Shown here: piece by piece, positions 1 through 8,339 of the stretch
How positions within the stretch are numbered: position 1 is the stretch's first letter
How the letters are laid out: every line of letters begins with the position of its first letter
Source of the DNA: Ectothiorhodospira magna
GTDB taxonomy: Bacteria; Pseudomonadota; Gammaproteobacteria; Ectothiorhodospirales; Ectothiorhodospiraceae
Length of the DNA stretch: 64,000 bases
Direction: 5' to 3'
NCBI RefSeq assembly: GCF_900110965.1
Contig: NZ_FOFO01000014.1
Span: 1-64,000 of the forward strand
Program-made: the position numbers and the translations under genes
The notes under the pieces: model-generated
Told to the model about the DNA's origin: nothing
Database searches by the model: none
Seen by the model: only the letters and a program-made list of their open reading frames with translations

Positions 1-89
1 AGGAGGACGCGACCAGGGCCGCGTGATCGTGCTACGCACGATGCGCTATCCCTCCCCGCCCTGAAGGACGGGGTTTCTCGCGCAAAACG
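1..89 (+). mobile_element. Solo transposon end / omega-RNA-like element, copy A, upstream of coaX
   Basis: This is the first of three homologous copies of a structured element (others near 29911-30016 and 60166-60275). It starts with AGGAGGACGCGACC, then a hairpin whose arms ATCGTGC and GCACGAT enclose the loop TAC, then CCCTCC, then a second hairpin with CCCCG and CGGGG arms, and ends in CTCGCGCAA four bases before the coaX ATG. The copy beside metK is attached to tnpA and tnpB fragments, so the family looks like the right end of an IS607/IS605-type element, where TnpB omega-RNA is encoded. Whether a longer element lies upstream cannot be seen because the window begins here. No normal ribosome binding site separates it from coaX. 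Confidence 0.65.
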
Positions 90-845
90 ATGAAATTGCT
101 ACTGGACGGTGGCAACAGCCGGATCAAATGGCTCTGGTGGGATACCCAGACCTGGGAAACGCCGGGTATTCTGGTCCACGGTGGCCGCACCGATCCCGAT
201 CTGCCCGACCGCCTGCATGCTGCCCTGGAACAGCGACTGCCGGAGGCTGTCTGGGTGGTGGAGGTGCTGGGGGAAGATTTCCGTCACACCTGTCACACCC
301 TGTGTCAGCAGCGCGGCTGGCCCGCACCCCGGTTTTTGGTGCCAGACCCCGCCCCGCACGGCATCTGCAGTGATTATCTGGAGCCTGCCCGGCTGGGGGT
401 GGATCGCTACGCCGCCATGGTCGGGGCCAGGGCCCTGGGGTACGATGCGGCGGTCATTGTGGATTGTGGCACTGCCGTGACCCTGGATCTGCTGATGCCG
501 GAGGGACGCCATCATGGGGGGCTGATCCTGCCGGGGCTGGGACTGATGCGGCGCAGCCTGGGACAGGCGCCGGGTGTGGCCGGTGCCATCGGTGGCAGGG
601 ATGATCAGGTTGCGGCCCTGTGTACCGCCGATGCGGTGGCCTCGGGCACCTTGCAGGGCCTGGCGGCAGCCATCACCCATCTGGGGCAGCGGCTGTTGGC
701 CCAGGCCACCACCAGCCCGGTCCCCCCCGTGAAATTGCTCACCGGTGGCGATGCCACCTGTCTTTATCCGCTACTGGATCACCACTGGGTCATGGAACCC
801 CATCTGGTGTTCCGGGGGCTGGCTCACATGGCAGATCACCATTGA
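90..845 (+). CDS. coaX: Type III pantothenate kinase
   Basis: This 251-residue protein should phosphorylate pantothenate, the first step of coenzyme A synthesis, in the cytoplasm. The N-terminal nucleotide-binding motif DGGNSRIKW (about residues 6-14), the LGVDR motif near 102-106, the VDCGTAVT segment near 124-131 and the GGLILPG loop near 143 are all typical of the CoaX branch of the ASKHA fold. Its length matches the family. The ATG at 90 follows the transposon-end-like element directly, with no clear Shine-Dalgarno sequence, so the native leader was probably displaced or the element now serves as leader. The stop overlaps the next ATG (TGATG), suggesting coupled translation. Confidence 0.93.
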   Translation: MKLLLDGGNSRIKWLWWDTQTWETPGILVHGGRTDPDLPDRLHAALEQRLPEAVWVVEVLGEDFRHTCHTLCQQRGWPAPRFLVPDPAPHGICSDYLEPARLGVDRYAAMVGARALGYDAAVIVDCGTAVTLDLLMPEGRHHGGLILPGLGLMRRSLGQAPGVAGAIGGRDDQVAALCTADAVASGTLQGLAAAITHLGQRLLAQATTSPVPPVKLLTGGDATCLYPLLDHHWVMEPHLVFRGLAHMADHH

Positions 846-1495
846 TGCGTCTTCTGTGCCTTGTATTGTTGCTCCTGAACCTGGCCCTGCTCTGGTATGG
901 TCTGGCCGCTTCCCCTTCGGAACCTTCGCCCGCATCGGCCTCCCCTCCGGTCCAGCGCACCGATGTTCCCCTGCTGCGGCTGATCCATGAAACCCCGTCG
1001 CCAACGGTGTTTAATTCATCGCCATTACCAGAACCGGCGCCCCAGTGCATCCGTCTTGGTCCTTTTCAGGATTCACAGTCCGTCAAACCCCTGCAGGCCA
1101 TTCTGGATCAGGAGCACGTCACATACCACCTGCAGGCCATGACCCAATCCCGCCCCCAATCCTATTGGGTGATTTTACCCACTGACAACCGGGCTGAAGC
1201 CCGGGCTGCGGTGGCCCAACTGACGGCTCGGGGGGTGGATGACCATTACATCATCACCCAGGGGCCTCATACCCACGGGGTCTCCCTGGGATTGTTCTCG
1301 GAACAGGCCAGGGCCATCAGACGGATGGAACAGGTCCGTCAGGTGGATCTGGAACCGATCATCGAAACCCGCTACCGGGAAGTGACGCTGTACTGGCTGG
1401 AGGTGACCTTGACGGTGGCCGGTTTACAGGCGCTGATGCCGTCACTGCCGCCGGAAATCAGCGTGATGGAGCAGGCCTGTGCCCCGGCATCGTAG
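845..1495 (+). CDS. SPOR-domain protein with N-terminal membrane anchor
   Basis: The 216-residue product begins with a hydrophobic segment (MRLLCLVLLLLNLALLWYGL) that is a signal anchor or signal peptide, followed by a Ser/Pro-rich linker to about residue 70. The rest resembles a SPOR fold (CIRLGPFQDSQSVKPLQAIL, then YWVILPTDNRAEARAAVAQL and GVSLGLFS), a domain known to bind denuded peptidoglycan glycans. The start was chosen because ATG at 845 overlaps the coaX stop. CoaX followed by a small SPOR protein is a common gammaproteobacterial pair. A role in the periplasm at the division septum is inference; no other function is visible. Confidence 0.75.
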   Translation: MRLLCLVLLLLNLALLWYGLAASPSEPSPASASPPVQRTDVPLLRLIHETPSPTVFNSSPLPEPAPQCIRLGPFQDSQSVKPLQAILDQEHVTYHLQAMTQSRPQSYWVILPTDNRAEARAAVAQLTARGVDDHYIITQGPHTHGVSLGLFSEQARAIRRMEQVRQVDLEPIIETRYREVTLYWLEVTLTVAGLQALMPSLPPEISVMEQACAPAS

Positions 1496-1561
1496 TCTGC
1501 CTATACCAAAATCGGCACAGCAATGGTAAAGTGCCGGCTCTGATTGCCCCAATCAGGCCAA

Positions 1562-1637
1562 GCCGGTATAGCTCAGTTGGTAGAGCAACTGATTTGTAAT
1601 CAGTAGGTCCCGGGTTCGAATCCTGGTGCCGGCACCA
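1562..1637 (+). tRNA. tRNA-Thr (anticodon TGT)
   Basis: A full cloverleaf can be drawn. The acceptor arm pairs GCCGGTA with TGCCGGC, the D loop contains AGCTCAGTTGGTAGAGC, the anticodon stem ACTGA/TCAGT encloses TTTGTAA with TGT as anticodon, the T arm carries GGTTCGAATCC, and CCA is encoded. It lies alone between the SPOR gene and the convergent pilX gene. Bases 1496-1561 before it hold no gene. Confidence 0.95.
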
Positions 1638-1668
1638 ATCCCACGTTCCTGCCCGCCCTGCAAGCCCC

Positions 1669-2712
1669 CTAAAACAGAGACATCAGCTCCTTCCAGGTGG
1701 GGGTGATGGTCATCCGTTGGGGATCCCACAGACCCACATTGGTCAGGCGCTCCAGGGCAGGAAGATGGTGATTGACCACCGTATCTGCCGGCAGGCCACT
1801 GCCAGCCAGAGGCGTGTCCCCTGGCAACTCGATCACCGCACCTTCGATATGCAGATTGGCCGTGCCGGTATTGACCTCGGCACCCCCCACCAGAATCACC
1901 AATCCCTCGAAATGAAAGGTCCCGCCCCCCGGAAAAAGGCTGATGGATGAATCGCCGGTCCCGCTGTCCGGGGCCGTCAGGATCAGGATGCCGGCACCGT
2001 GGACATCACTGGAGACATCCACGGTGGCGCCTGCCTCAATCTGGTATAGCCCAGGATGCTCAGCCGTCATCCTGTCTCTCAGGCAGGGTATCCCATCCCC
2101 GGAAGCAACCTCGGCCAGCGCGTCGGATGTCCAGGTGAACAGGGACTCGGCACTGAGCAGTCGGTGTACATAATCATGCCATGCCGCCGTGGACTCGGCG
2201 GTGGGGTCAGGATCACCACAACCATTGCCCAGACAGGTATATCCCCCCATCGGCACCGGGTCTCCTGCCGGATACCGGGCCAGGGCCAGACGCAGTATCC
2301 GTTGGGTGCCGGTGTAGGGAATCTGGCCGATCACGGTAATGTGGGTCTGGTGGACGTGGGGCTGGTCACTGTCTTCAGGGTCAATGATGTGCACATCTGC
2401 GGTCCAAAAGGCACTGCCGGAACCATTGACGGGATGGGGACCACTGCCCCCCAGAGCCGCCAGAATCCCGTCCTGATCGTTCCAGTCGCTCACGGCGGCA
2501 TCGGTGGTCAAGGTGGTCAATGCGGTCATCATCCCCTGTTCTGCCGCCAGAAAAGCCTGGGCAATCTGCCGCTGGCTGCCGGCAATGCGTTCCTGAATCA
2601 GGGCGCCGCCCATGCCGGCCACGGCGATGAGGGTGGCCAGGGTCAGCAGGGACAAGGTCATGATCAGTACAGCGCCCCGTTGCTTGCCCTGATGCTGTCG
2701 GGTGATCATCAT
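1669..2712 (-). CDS. pilX: Type IV pilus minor pilin assembly protein PilX
   Basis: The N-terminus has a short basic leader with a prepilin-like hydrophobic helix (GAVLIMTLSLLTLATLIAVAG) and then the PilX-type continuation IAGSQRQIAQAFLAAEQGM. The canonical cleavage glutamate at mature position 5 is absent, as is usual for PilX. At 347 residues it is clearly longer than typical PilX proteins (roughly 200), and the C-terminal half is rich in Gly and Asp without a motif I recognise. It follows pilW by 9 bases in a pilV-pilW-pilX operon. PilX proteins join the tip complex that primes pilus assembly with PilY1, but no pilY1 follows; the operon meets tRNA-Thr tail to tail. Confidence 0.78.
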   Translation of the reverse strand: MMITRQHQGKQRGAVLIMTLSLLTLATLIAVAGMGGALIQERIAGSQRQIAQAFLAAEQGMMTALTTLTTDAAVSDWNDQDGILAALGGSGPHPVNGSGSAFWTADVHIIDPEDSDQPHVHQTHITVIGQIPYTGTQRILRLALARYPAGDPVPMGGYTCLGNGCGDPDPTAESTAAWHDYVHRLLSAESLFTWTSDALAEVASGDGIPCLRDRMTAEHPGLYQIEAGATVDVSSDVHGAGILILTAPDSGTGDSSISLFPGGGTFHFEGLVILVGGAEVNTGTANLHIEGAVIELPGDTPLAGSGLPADTVVNHHLPALERLTNVGLWDPQRMTITPTWKELMSLF

Positions 2713-2721
2713 CGTCGCTCC

Positions 2722-3273
2722 TCAGGGCTGTTGCATCGAGAGCAATAATGAATTTCTCAGGGCCACATGAAACACCACAGGATGGGTGTGGGGGGTATGG
2801 CCAGGTGAGGTGTGGCTGACAAAAACCAGTTGGACACGTACACCGATCACATTGTCATGACTGTCCCGAATCAGGGTGCTGGTCATGCCATCCGCCTTCA
2901 GGCCGGCCACCAGTTCATGATTTTGCTGGCCGCCATCGCCGCAGCGCAGCCCGCCGGAACCCACATGGTAGAACACGGTTCCCAAGCCCCGGTCCACGCC
3001 ACACCAGGCCAGGTCCCGGTAACGGGTCACTTTCAGATCGCCATCTTCCGTGGCCAGATCCACCGCACCACGAATGTCCCGCACCATGTAATCCACCCCG
3101 TAGCCGATGGCCTCCTGTAATCCGGCCAGTCGCTGGGTTTCCCGGTACACCAGCCGGCTGCCCAGAAACACCTGGAGCGCAGCCCCCATCAGCAACAGGC
3201 CAATCACCAAAGCCACCAGCAGTTCCACCAGGGTCAGCCCGGCGGCCCGGGAGGGTGCCCGCCGGGGCATCAT
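2722..3273 (-). CDS. pilW: Prepilin-type minor pilin PilW
   Basis: The 183-residue protein has a class III prepilin signal: a basic leader (MMPRRAPSRAAG) followed by LTLVELLVALVIGLLLMGA, with Glu at mature position 5 for PilD cleavage and methylation. After the helix, QVFLGSRLVYRETQRLAGLQEAIGYGVDYMVRDIRGA is typical of PilW. It is shorter than most PilW proteins, so part of the C-terminal domain is missing or reduced. Its start overlaps the pilV stop by four bases. It is expected to sit at the pilus tip in the inner membrane and periplasm. Confidence 0.8.
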   Translation of the reverse strand: MMPRRAPSRAAGLTLVELLVALVIGLLLMGAALQVFLGSRLVYRETQRLAGLQEAIGYGVDYMVRDIRGAVDLATEDGDLKVTRYRDLAWCGVDRGLGTVFYHVGSGGLRCGDGGQQNHELVAGLKADGMTSTLIRDSHDNVIGVRVQLVFVSHTSPGHTPHTHPVVFHVALRNSLLLSMQQP

Positions 3274-3713
3274 GATCCACCCCCGGTCGGCAGGGTGATG
3301 TGATATTCAAATCCGGGGAAGGACTCATCGGCGCCAAATCGCTGTTCGGCCCAGCGCACGGTGATGGTACAGTGAGGCCCATGACAGGTCAGGGTACTGG
3401 CGTCCAGTGCCGGCAGGGGGGCGGCGGTTGACGGGGTGGACGTCCCCCAATGGGTCACCCAGTCAGTATGGACCGCTGCCGGCGTCATGTCCGCCTGGGC
3501 CAGACTGAGCCAGAGCCGTTCACCGGCATCCATGGCCATGATGCTGGCCAGGGTATGCTGGTAGGCGCTATGGGCACCCCTGAGGGCTGTCAGCTGCAAT
3601 GCAGCCAGCCCCAGCAGGCCGATGGAGAGCACCAGCAGGGCAACCATGACTTCGATCAGGGAAAAACCGCCGGCACCACGGCGATGGGGAAAGGGGGCGC
3701 GTACCTGTGCCAT
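3270..3713 (-). CDS. pilV: Prepilin-type minor pilin PilV
   Basis: This first gene of the minor-pilin operon encodes 147 residues. A basic leader ending in Gly precedes FSLIEVMVALLVLSIGLLGLAALQL, the prepilin helix with Glu5. The following sequence (ALRGAHSAYQHTLASIMAMDAGERLW) fits PilV. PilV, PilW and PilX with PilE and PilY1 normally form the priming complex of type IV pili. Here only three genes are present, so the others must lie elsewhere. The gene is divergent from aroK across a 145-bp spacer. Confidence 0.82.
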   Translation of the reverse strand: MAQVRAPFPHRRGAGGFSLIEVMVALLVLSIGLLGLAALQLTALRGAHSAYQHTLASIMAMDAGERLWLSLAQADMTPAAVHTDWVTHWGTSTPSTAAPLPALDASTLTCHGPHCTITVRWAEQRFGADESFPGFEYHITLPTGGGS

Positions 3714-3735
3714 ATCATCAACCTCTCATCCATGA

Positions 3736-3767
3736 TTGATCCTTGTACGGTGTTGATTGTATACGAT
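3736..3767 (+). promoter_or_regulatory. Candidate sigma-70 promoter for aroK-aroB
   Basis: TTGATC and TATACG are separated by 18 bases in the spacer between divergent pilV and aroK. Both hexamers deviate from consensus, so this is a weak call based on spacing and position about 90 bases before the aroK start. Confidence 0.3.
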
Positions 3768-3858
3768 CTGGCGCCGTCTGCAATTTGCCATCCCCCCTCT
3801 GGCCGTGCCACCATCCCGGCACTCCAGAGACAAACGGGATTTTTGAGTTCCGGTCAGC

Positions 3859-4401
3859 ATGTCCAATATCATTCTTATCGGGCCCATGGGGGCCGGAAAA
3901 TCCACCGTGGGTCGGCACGTGGCCACCCACCTGCGTCTGCCGTTCGTGGATAGCGACAAGGAAATCGAGCGACGTACCGGCGTGAATATCCCCACCATTT
4001 TTGAATATGAAGGAGAAGCCGGTTTCCGGGATCGGGAAAGTGCCGTGATCGAAGACCTGTGCCGCCGGGAAGGTATCGTCCTGGCCACCGGAGGGGGGGT
4101 GGTGATGCGACCGGAAAACCGCACCCGACTGGCCGCCAGTGGTCTGGTGATCTATCTGCGGGCCTCGGTACATACCCAGTTGCGACGCACCCGGCGGGAC
4201 CGGAACCGACCGCTGTTGCAGACGGACAATCCCCGTGCCCGGCTGGAGTCCCTGTTTAAGATCCGGGATCCCCTTTACCGGGAAATCGCTGACCTGATCG
4301 TGGAGACCGACCGGGAACACCTGCGCAGCACCATCAGGACCATCGCCAGACGTTTTCGCCGGCTTCGCCCCACCCCTCCCCGTCACTGCCAGGCAACTTG
4401 A
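3859..4401 (+). CDS. aroK: Shikimate kinase
   Basis: The 180-residue enzyme phosphorylates the 3-hydroxyl of shikimate using ATP, in aromatic amino acid synthesis. The Walker A loop GPMGAGKST (residues 8-16), the shikimate-binding [11 protein letters not shown] near 31, the FRDRE arginines near 57-59, the GGG loop at 78-80 and the lid RDRNRPLL are all in place. The stop overlaps the aroB start (TTGATG), so the two genes are almost certainly co-translated. The aroK-aroB-(damX) order is standard in gammaproteobacteria. The last 15 residues are Arg/Pro-rich and probably disordered. Confidence 0.96.
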   Translation: MSNIILIGPMGAGKSTVGRHVATHLRLPFVDSDKEIERRTGVNIPTIFEYEGEAGFRDRESAVIEDLCRREGIVLATGGGVVMRPENRTRLAASGLVIYLRASVHTQLRRTRRDRNRPLLQTDNPRARLESLFKIRDPLYREIADLIVETDREHLRSTIRTIARRFRRLRPTPPRHCQAT

Positions 4402-5498
4402 TGACCATGGACACACTCACTGTAAATCTCGGCGCTCGCAGTTATCCGATCCATATCGGCCCCGACCTGCTGCAACAGCCCGCCTGGTTTGCCCAAACCC
4501 TCAAGGGCCGTCAGGCCATGGTGGTCACCAACCATACCGTCGCCCCCCTTTATCTGGATACGCTCCAGCAGACCCTGACCAGCAGCGGCGCCGATCTGAC
4601 AGACCCGGTGATCCTGCCCGATGGTGAGTCGTTCAAAACCCTGCACACCCTGGAGACCCTCTACACCGCCCTGCTGGAGCGTCGCCTGGATCGCAGCGGG
4701 GTGCTGATCGCCCTGGGGGGCGGCGTCATCGGTGACATCACCGGCTTTGCCGCCGCCAGTTATCAACGGGGCATCGATTTCATCCAGGTGCCCACCACCC
4801 TGCTGTCCCAGGTGGATTCCTCGGTGGGTGGCAAGACCGGCGTCAATCATCCCCTGGGCAAAAACATGATCGGCGCCTTTCATCAGCCCCGGCTGGTGCT
4901 GATTGATACCCATACCCTCAACACCCTCTCTGACCGGGAGCTGAGGGCCGGCATCGCCGAGGTGATCAAGTACGGCCTGATTGATGACCCGGAATTCTTC
5001 CGGTGGCTGGAACAGCATCTGCCCCGCCTGCTGGCCCGGGAGCCGGAGGCCCTGGCCTTTGCCATCCGCCGTTCCTGTGCCGACAAGGCCCGGGTGGTGG
5101 CGGAAGATGAACGGGAATCGGGCCGACGCGCCCTGCTCAACCTGGGCCATACCTTTGGCCATGCCATCGAGACGGGCCTGGGTTATGGCCAATGGCTCCA
5201 CGGCGAAGCGGTGGCAGCGGGAATGGTGATGGCAGCCCGGATGTCCTGTCACATGGGGTGGCTCCAGGCATCCGAAGTGGCACGGATCACAGCCTTGATA
5301 GAGGCCGCCGGACTGCCCGTTACTCCCCCGGCGGATCTGTCTGCTGACCGCTTCCGGGCGCTGATGGCGGTGGACAAGAAGGTGCAGCAGGGGCGGCTGC
5401 GACTGGTGCTGATGCAGGGCATTGGTGGGGCACTGGTCACTGCCGATTTCGATCCCCGCGCCCTGGACCATACCCTGGCGGGTCTGGCCTCGCCATGA
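4401..5498 (+). CDS. aroB: 3-dehydroquinate synthase
   Basis: This NAD- and metal-dependent enzyme converts DAHP to 3-dehydroquinate. Recognisable parts are the NAD-binding [19 protein letters not shown], the [20 protein letters not shown] active-site segment, the metal ligands in GEAVAAGM and the HTFGHAIE motif. The protein is 365 residues, the family norm. ATG at 4401 is preferred because it overlaps the aroK stop; a TTG at 4398 and an ATG at 4407 are alternatives. The stop overlaps the following dGTPase-like gene by four bases, extending the translational chain. Confidence 0.96.
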   Translation: MTMDTLTVNLGARSYPIHIGPDLLQQPAWFAQTLKGRQAMVVTNHTVAPLYLDTLQQTLTSSGADLTDPVILPDGESFKTLHTLETLYTALLERRLDRSGVLIALGGGVIGDITGFAAASYQRGIDFIQVPTTLLSQVDSSVGGKTGVNHPLGKNMIGAFHQPRLVLIDTHTLNTLSDRELRAGIAEVIKYGLIDDPEFFRWLEQHLPRLLAREPEALAFAIRRSCADKARVVAEDERESGRRALLNLGHTFGHAIETGLGYGQWLHGEAVAAGMVMAARMSCHMGWLQASEVARITALIEAAGLPVTPPADLSADRFRALMAVDKKVQQGRLRLVLMQGIGGALVTADFDPRALDHTLAGLASP

Positions 5499-6676
5499 GC
5501 GCCCCTTCAGTGCTTGCCCTCAACGGCAAACATTTTGCGCCCTACGCGGTGCATGATGGCAACAGCCGGGGTCGCCGCCATCCGGAGACGCCCCCCCGGC
5601 ACCGAAGCCAATTCCAGCGCGACCGGGATCGCATCATCCATTCCACCGCTTTCCGGCGTCTGGAATACAAGACCCAGGTGTTCGTCAATCACGAGGGAGA
5701 CCTGTTCCGTACCCGCCTCACCCATAGCCTGGAAGTGGCTCAGATTGCCCGCGCCATCGCCCGTATCCTGGGCCTCAATGAAGACCTCACCGAGGCCATT
5801 GCCCTGGCCCATGACCTGGGCCACACCCCTTTTGGACATGCTGGCCAGGATGCCCTCAACCGGTGCATGGCCGATTACGGCGGCTTTGAACACAACCTGC
5901 AATCCCTGCGGGTGGTGGATCAACTGGAAGCCCATTATGCCGAATTTGACGGCCTGAACCTGATGTTCGAAACCCGGGAGGGTATTCTCAAACATTGCCC
6001 CGAGGCGGTGGCGCTCACCCTGGGGGATGTGGGCCTGCGGTTTCTCCAGGGCCGGCAGCCCGGCCTGGAGGCCCAACTTACAAATCTGGCAGACGAAATC
6101 GCCTACAATAACCACGACGTGGACGATGGCTTGCGCTCAGGACTGATCACCGTGGAGCAACTGATGACGGTGACCCTGTTTCGTGATGCATTTTTGCAGG
6201 TGCGGGAACAGTATCCGCAACTGAGTCAGAAACGCACCCGCCATGAAGTGATCCGCCGCATGATCAACCGTCTGGTCAGTGATCTGGTGGACAACAGCCA
6301 GACCCGGCTGCAGGAAGTGGCCCCGGACAGCCCGGAGGCCGTCAGTCGACACCCTGGTCCACTGATCGGTTTCAGTGCCCGGATTCAGGCCCATAACCTT
6401 GAACTGAAGCGTTTTCTGCGTCAGCATCTTTATCATCACTATCGGGTCAAGCGCATGACCACCAAGGCCACCAGGGTGCTGACCATGCTGTTTGAAGCCT
6501 ACATGGCTGATCCCACCCTGTTACCCGACGAACATGCCCGCAAGGCGCACCGTCTGGCGGCGGAGTCTGGCGATACCGGTCGCGCCCGGGCCATCGCCGA
6601 CTATCTGGCGGGAATGACCGACCGCTTCGCCATCGCCGAACATGGTCGCCTGTTCGACCCGAATACACTTTCATGA
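5495..6676 (+). CDS. dgt: Deoxyguanosinetriphosphate triphosphohydrolase-like protein
   Basis: A 393-residue HD-domain phosphohydrolase. The metal-binding residues are visible in [10 protein letters not shown], in [13 protein letters not shown] (the HD pair) and in [14 protein letters not shown]. The N-terminal [22 protein letters not shown] is diagnostic of dGTPase family proteins of the shorter type 2 class. Known members remove triphosphate from dGTP or other dNTPs. It overlaps aroB by four bases and is followed closely by the damX-like gene. The exact nucleotide substrate cannot be read from sequence. Confidence 0.92.
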   Translation: MSAPSVLALNGKHFAPYAVHDGNSRGRRHPETPPRHRSQFQRDRDRIIHSTAFRRLEYKTQVFVNHEGDLFRTRLTHSLEVAQIARAIARILGLNEDLTEAIALAHDLGHTPFGHAGQDALNRCMADYGGFEHNLQSLRVVDQLEAHYAEFDGLNLMFETREGILKHCPEAVALTLGDVGLRFLQGRQPGLEAQLTNLADEIAYNNHDVDDGLRSGLITVEQLMTVTLFRDAFLQVREQYPQLSQKRTRHEVIRRMINRLVSDLVDNSQTRLQEVAPDSPEAVSRHPGPLIGFSARIQAHNLELKRFLRQHLYHHYRVKRMTTKATRVLTMLFEAYMADPTLLPDEHARKAHRLAAESGDTGRARAIADYLAGMTDRFAIAEHGRLFDPNTLS

Positions 6677-6690
6677 TATCCAGGTAAGCC

Positions 6691-8295
6691 ATGGCCAACG
6701 ATACCCTGTCCGCCGACTGTCTTGCACGACTGGGACTACGGCAACAACCCTTCGGCCCCGTCGCCAACGAGGCCTTCCTGTACACCGATCCGGCCATTGA
6801 CATGCCGGTGAACGTGGTGACCGAGCACCTGAACCACGACCGCAACATCGCCGTCCTCAAGGGTGAACTGGGGGTGGGCAAGAGTACCCAGTTGCTGCGA
6901 ATCCTGGCTCAGGGTCGGGGCAATATGGATTTTTGTGCCTTCAAGGCCCGGGCCAATATCAGCCTGGCGGCCATTGACTACACCGTGCGCCAGTACTGGA
7001 AGGACCATGCCCGATCCCAGGACAATCAGCCGCTGGAGCAATTCATGGCGGCCATGATCCAGCGCAATGCCCAACCGGTTCTGGCCATTGATGATGCCCA
7101 TCTGCTGGATGCAGAAGTGCTGGCAGAACTGGTGCAGGTCCGGCGGCGGGTGCATGACCTCACCGATCGCCATTTTGGCCTGCTGCTGGTGGGAGAGCCG
7201 GAGATCGAGGCGCGACTGGCGGCCATGGCCACGGTACTGGATGGCTCGGAAAGCCAGATGACCGTGCAGATGCGCCCCTTCACCTGGGAGCAGACCACGG
7301 CCTATCTGCGCCATCGGTTCCAGGCGGCGGGTCTGGAAAATCCCGATCTGCTGGACGAGGCGACCGTACAGGCCATCCACCGGGACAGCGGCGGTATTCC
7401 GGGGCGCATCAACAGTCTGGCCAACGCTCAGTTGAAGGCAGCCTGCGGTGATGCCGGTCTGGCAGACGAAGATGACTTTGAGGACGACGAAGAGGACAAC
7501 GACGGTACTGCTGTGCCTTTCTGGCGTCAGCGCTGGTTTGCCCCGGCGGTAGCCGGTGTCACTTTGGTGGCTGTGGTGCTGTTGTTCACCAGCCTGTTCA
7601 CCGGAAGGAATGATTCTGGAGAAACGGCGCTCAATCAGCCGATTTTATTGCCCCAACAGCCGGGCCGCCCGCCGTCGGAGGAATCGGACCGTTTCCTGCA
7701 ACCCCCACCGGCGAGTTCAACCCCGTTGCCCCCGGCACCGGTGATGCCAGGCCGGTCAACCCCTGAACCCACTCCAGCTCCGGTGCAAACGGTGCCAGTG
7801 CCCGCCCCGGCGCCGCCCGAACCCGCTCCGGCACCTGCACCCGCTCCGGCACCTGCACCCGCTCCGGCACCTGCACCCGCTCCGGCACCCGCGCCCGCAC
7901 CAGCAACGCCAGCGCCAGCGCCGGCGCCGGCACAACCAGCGCCTGCCCCGGCACCCGCAGCACCGGCCCAGCCCGCACCTGCGGCCAGCGACGACAAACG
8001 CATCCGGGATGTGCAGTGGCTGCGGTCCCAGTCTCCAGATCGCTTCACCATCCAGATTCTGGCTGGCGGTAATGAGGCAGCGATCCGGGATTACGTCCGC
8101 AACACCAACCTGCCCGGCGACGTGGCCTGGTTCCCCACCCGTCGTGGTGAACAGACCCTGTACGTGCTGGTATTTGGTTCCTATGCCAGCGCCGATGCTG
8201 CCCGCAGTGCCATCCCGGCCCTGCCGGCGGAGGTGCGGCGCAACCAGCCGTTCATCCGTAGCTTCCGGGCAGTGCAGGACGCCATCGCCGGTTAA
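6691..8295 (+). CDS. damX: DamX-like protein: AAA ATPase, membrane anchor, Pro-Ala tract and SPOR domain
   Basis: The 534-residue protein has four parts. Residues 1-250 are an ExeA/AAA-type ATPase with Walker A GELGVGKST and Walker B VLAIDDAH. An acidic stretch (EDDFEDDEEDNDG) precedes a single transmembrane helix near 290-310. Residues of about 330-430 form a proline-alanine tract with repeated PAPAPA units, and the C-terminus is a SPOR domain (FTIQILAGGNEAAIRDYV, then TLYVLVFGSYASADAARSAI). This is the DamX plan: cytoplasmic ATPase, periplasmic septal peptidoglycan binding, a role in division. Its position after aroKB and dgt fits. The repetitive codons make replication slippage in the tract likely. 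Confidence 0.88.
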   Translation: MANDTLSADCLARLGLRQQPFGPVANEAFLYTDPAIDMPVNVVTEHLNHDRNIAVLKGELGVGKSTQLLRILAQGRGNMDFCAFKARANISLAAIDYTVRQYWKDHARSQDNQPLEQFMAAMIQRNAQPVLAIDDAHLLDAEVLAELVQVRRRVHDLTDRHFGLLLVGEPEIEARLAAMATVLDGSESQMTVQMRPFTWEQTTAYLRHRFQAAGLENPDLLDEATVQAIHRDSGGIPGRINSLANAQLKAACGDAGLADEDDFEDDEEDNDGTAVPFWRQRWFAPAVAGVTLVAVVLLFTSLFTGRNDSGETALNQPILLPQQPGRPPSEESDRFLQPPPASSTPLPPAPVMPGRSTPEPTPAPVQTVPVPAPAPPEPAPAPAPAPAPAPAPAPAPAPAPAPAPATPAPAPAPAQPAPAPAPAAPAQPAPAASDDKRIRDVQWLRSQSPDRFTIQILAGGNEAAIRDYVRNTNLPGDVAWFPTRRGEQTLYVLVFGSYASADAARSAIPALPAEVRRNQPFIRSFRAVQDAIAG

Positions 8296-8303
8296 TCCAC
8301 CCG

Positions 8304-8329
8304 CCCCGCGCCCATACTGTGGCGCGGGG
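8304..8329 (+). promoter_or_regulatory. Perfect 9-bp hairpin in the damX-dnaG gap
   Basis: CCCCGCGCC pairs exactly with GGCGCGGGG across an 8-base loop, ending 10 bases before the preferred dnaG start. There is no T tract, so it is a poor Rho-independent terminator. It could attenuate transcription or control access of ribosomes to dnaG; a GTG that could start dnaG at 8319 would lie inside it. Confidence 0.5.
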
Positions 8330-8339
8330 CCTGATGCCC

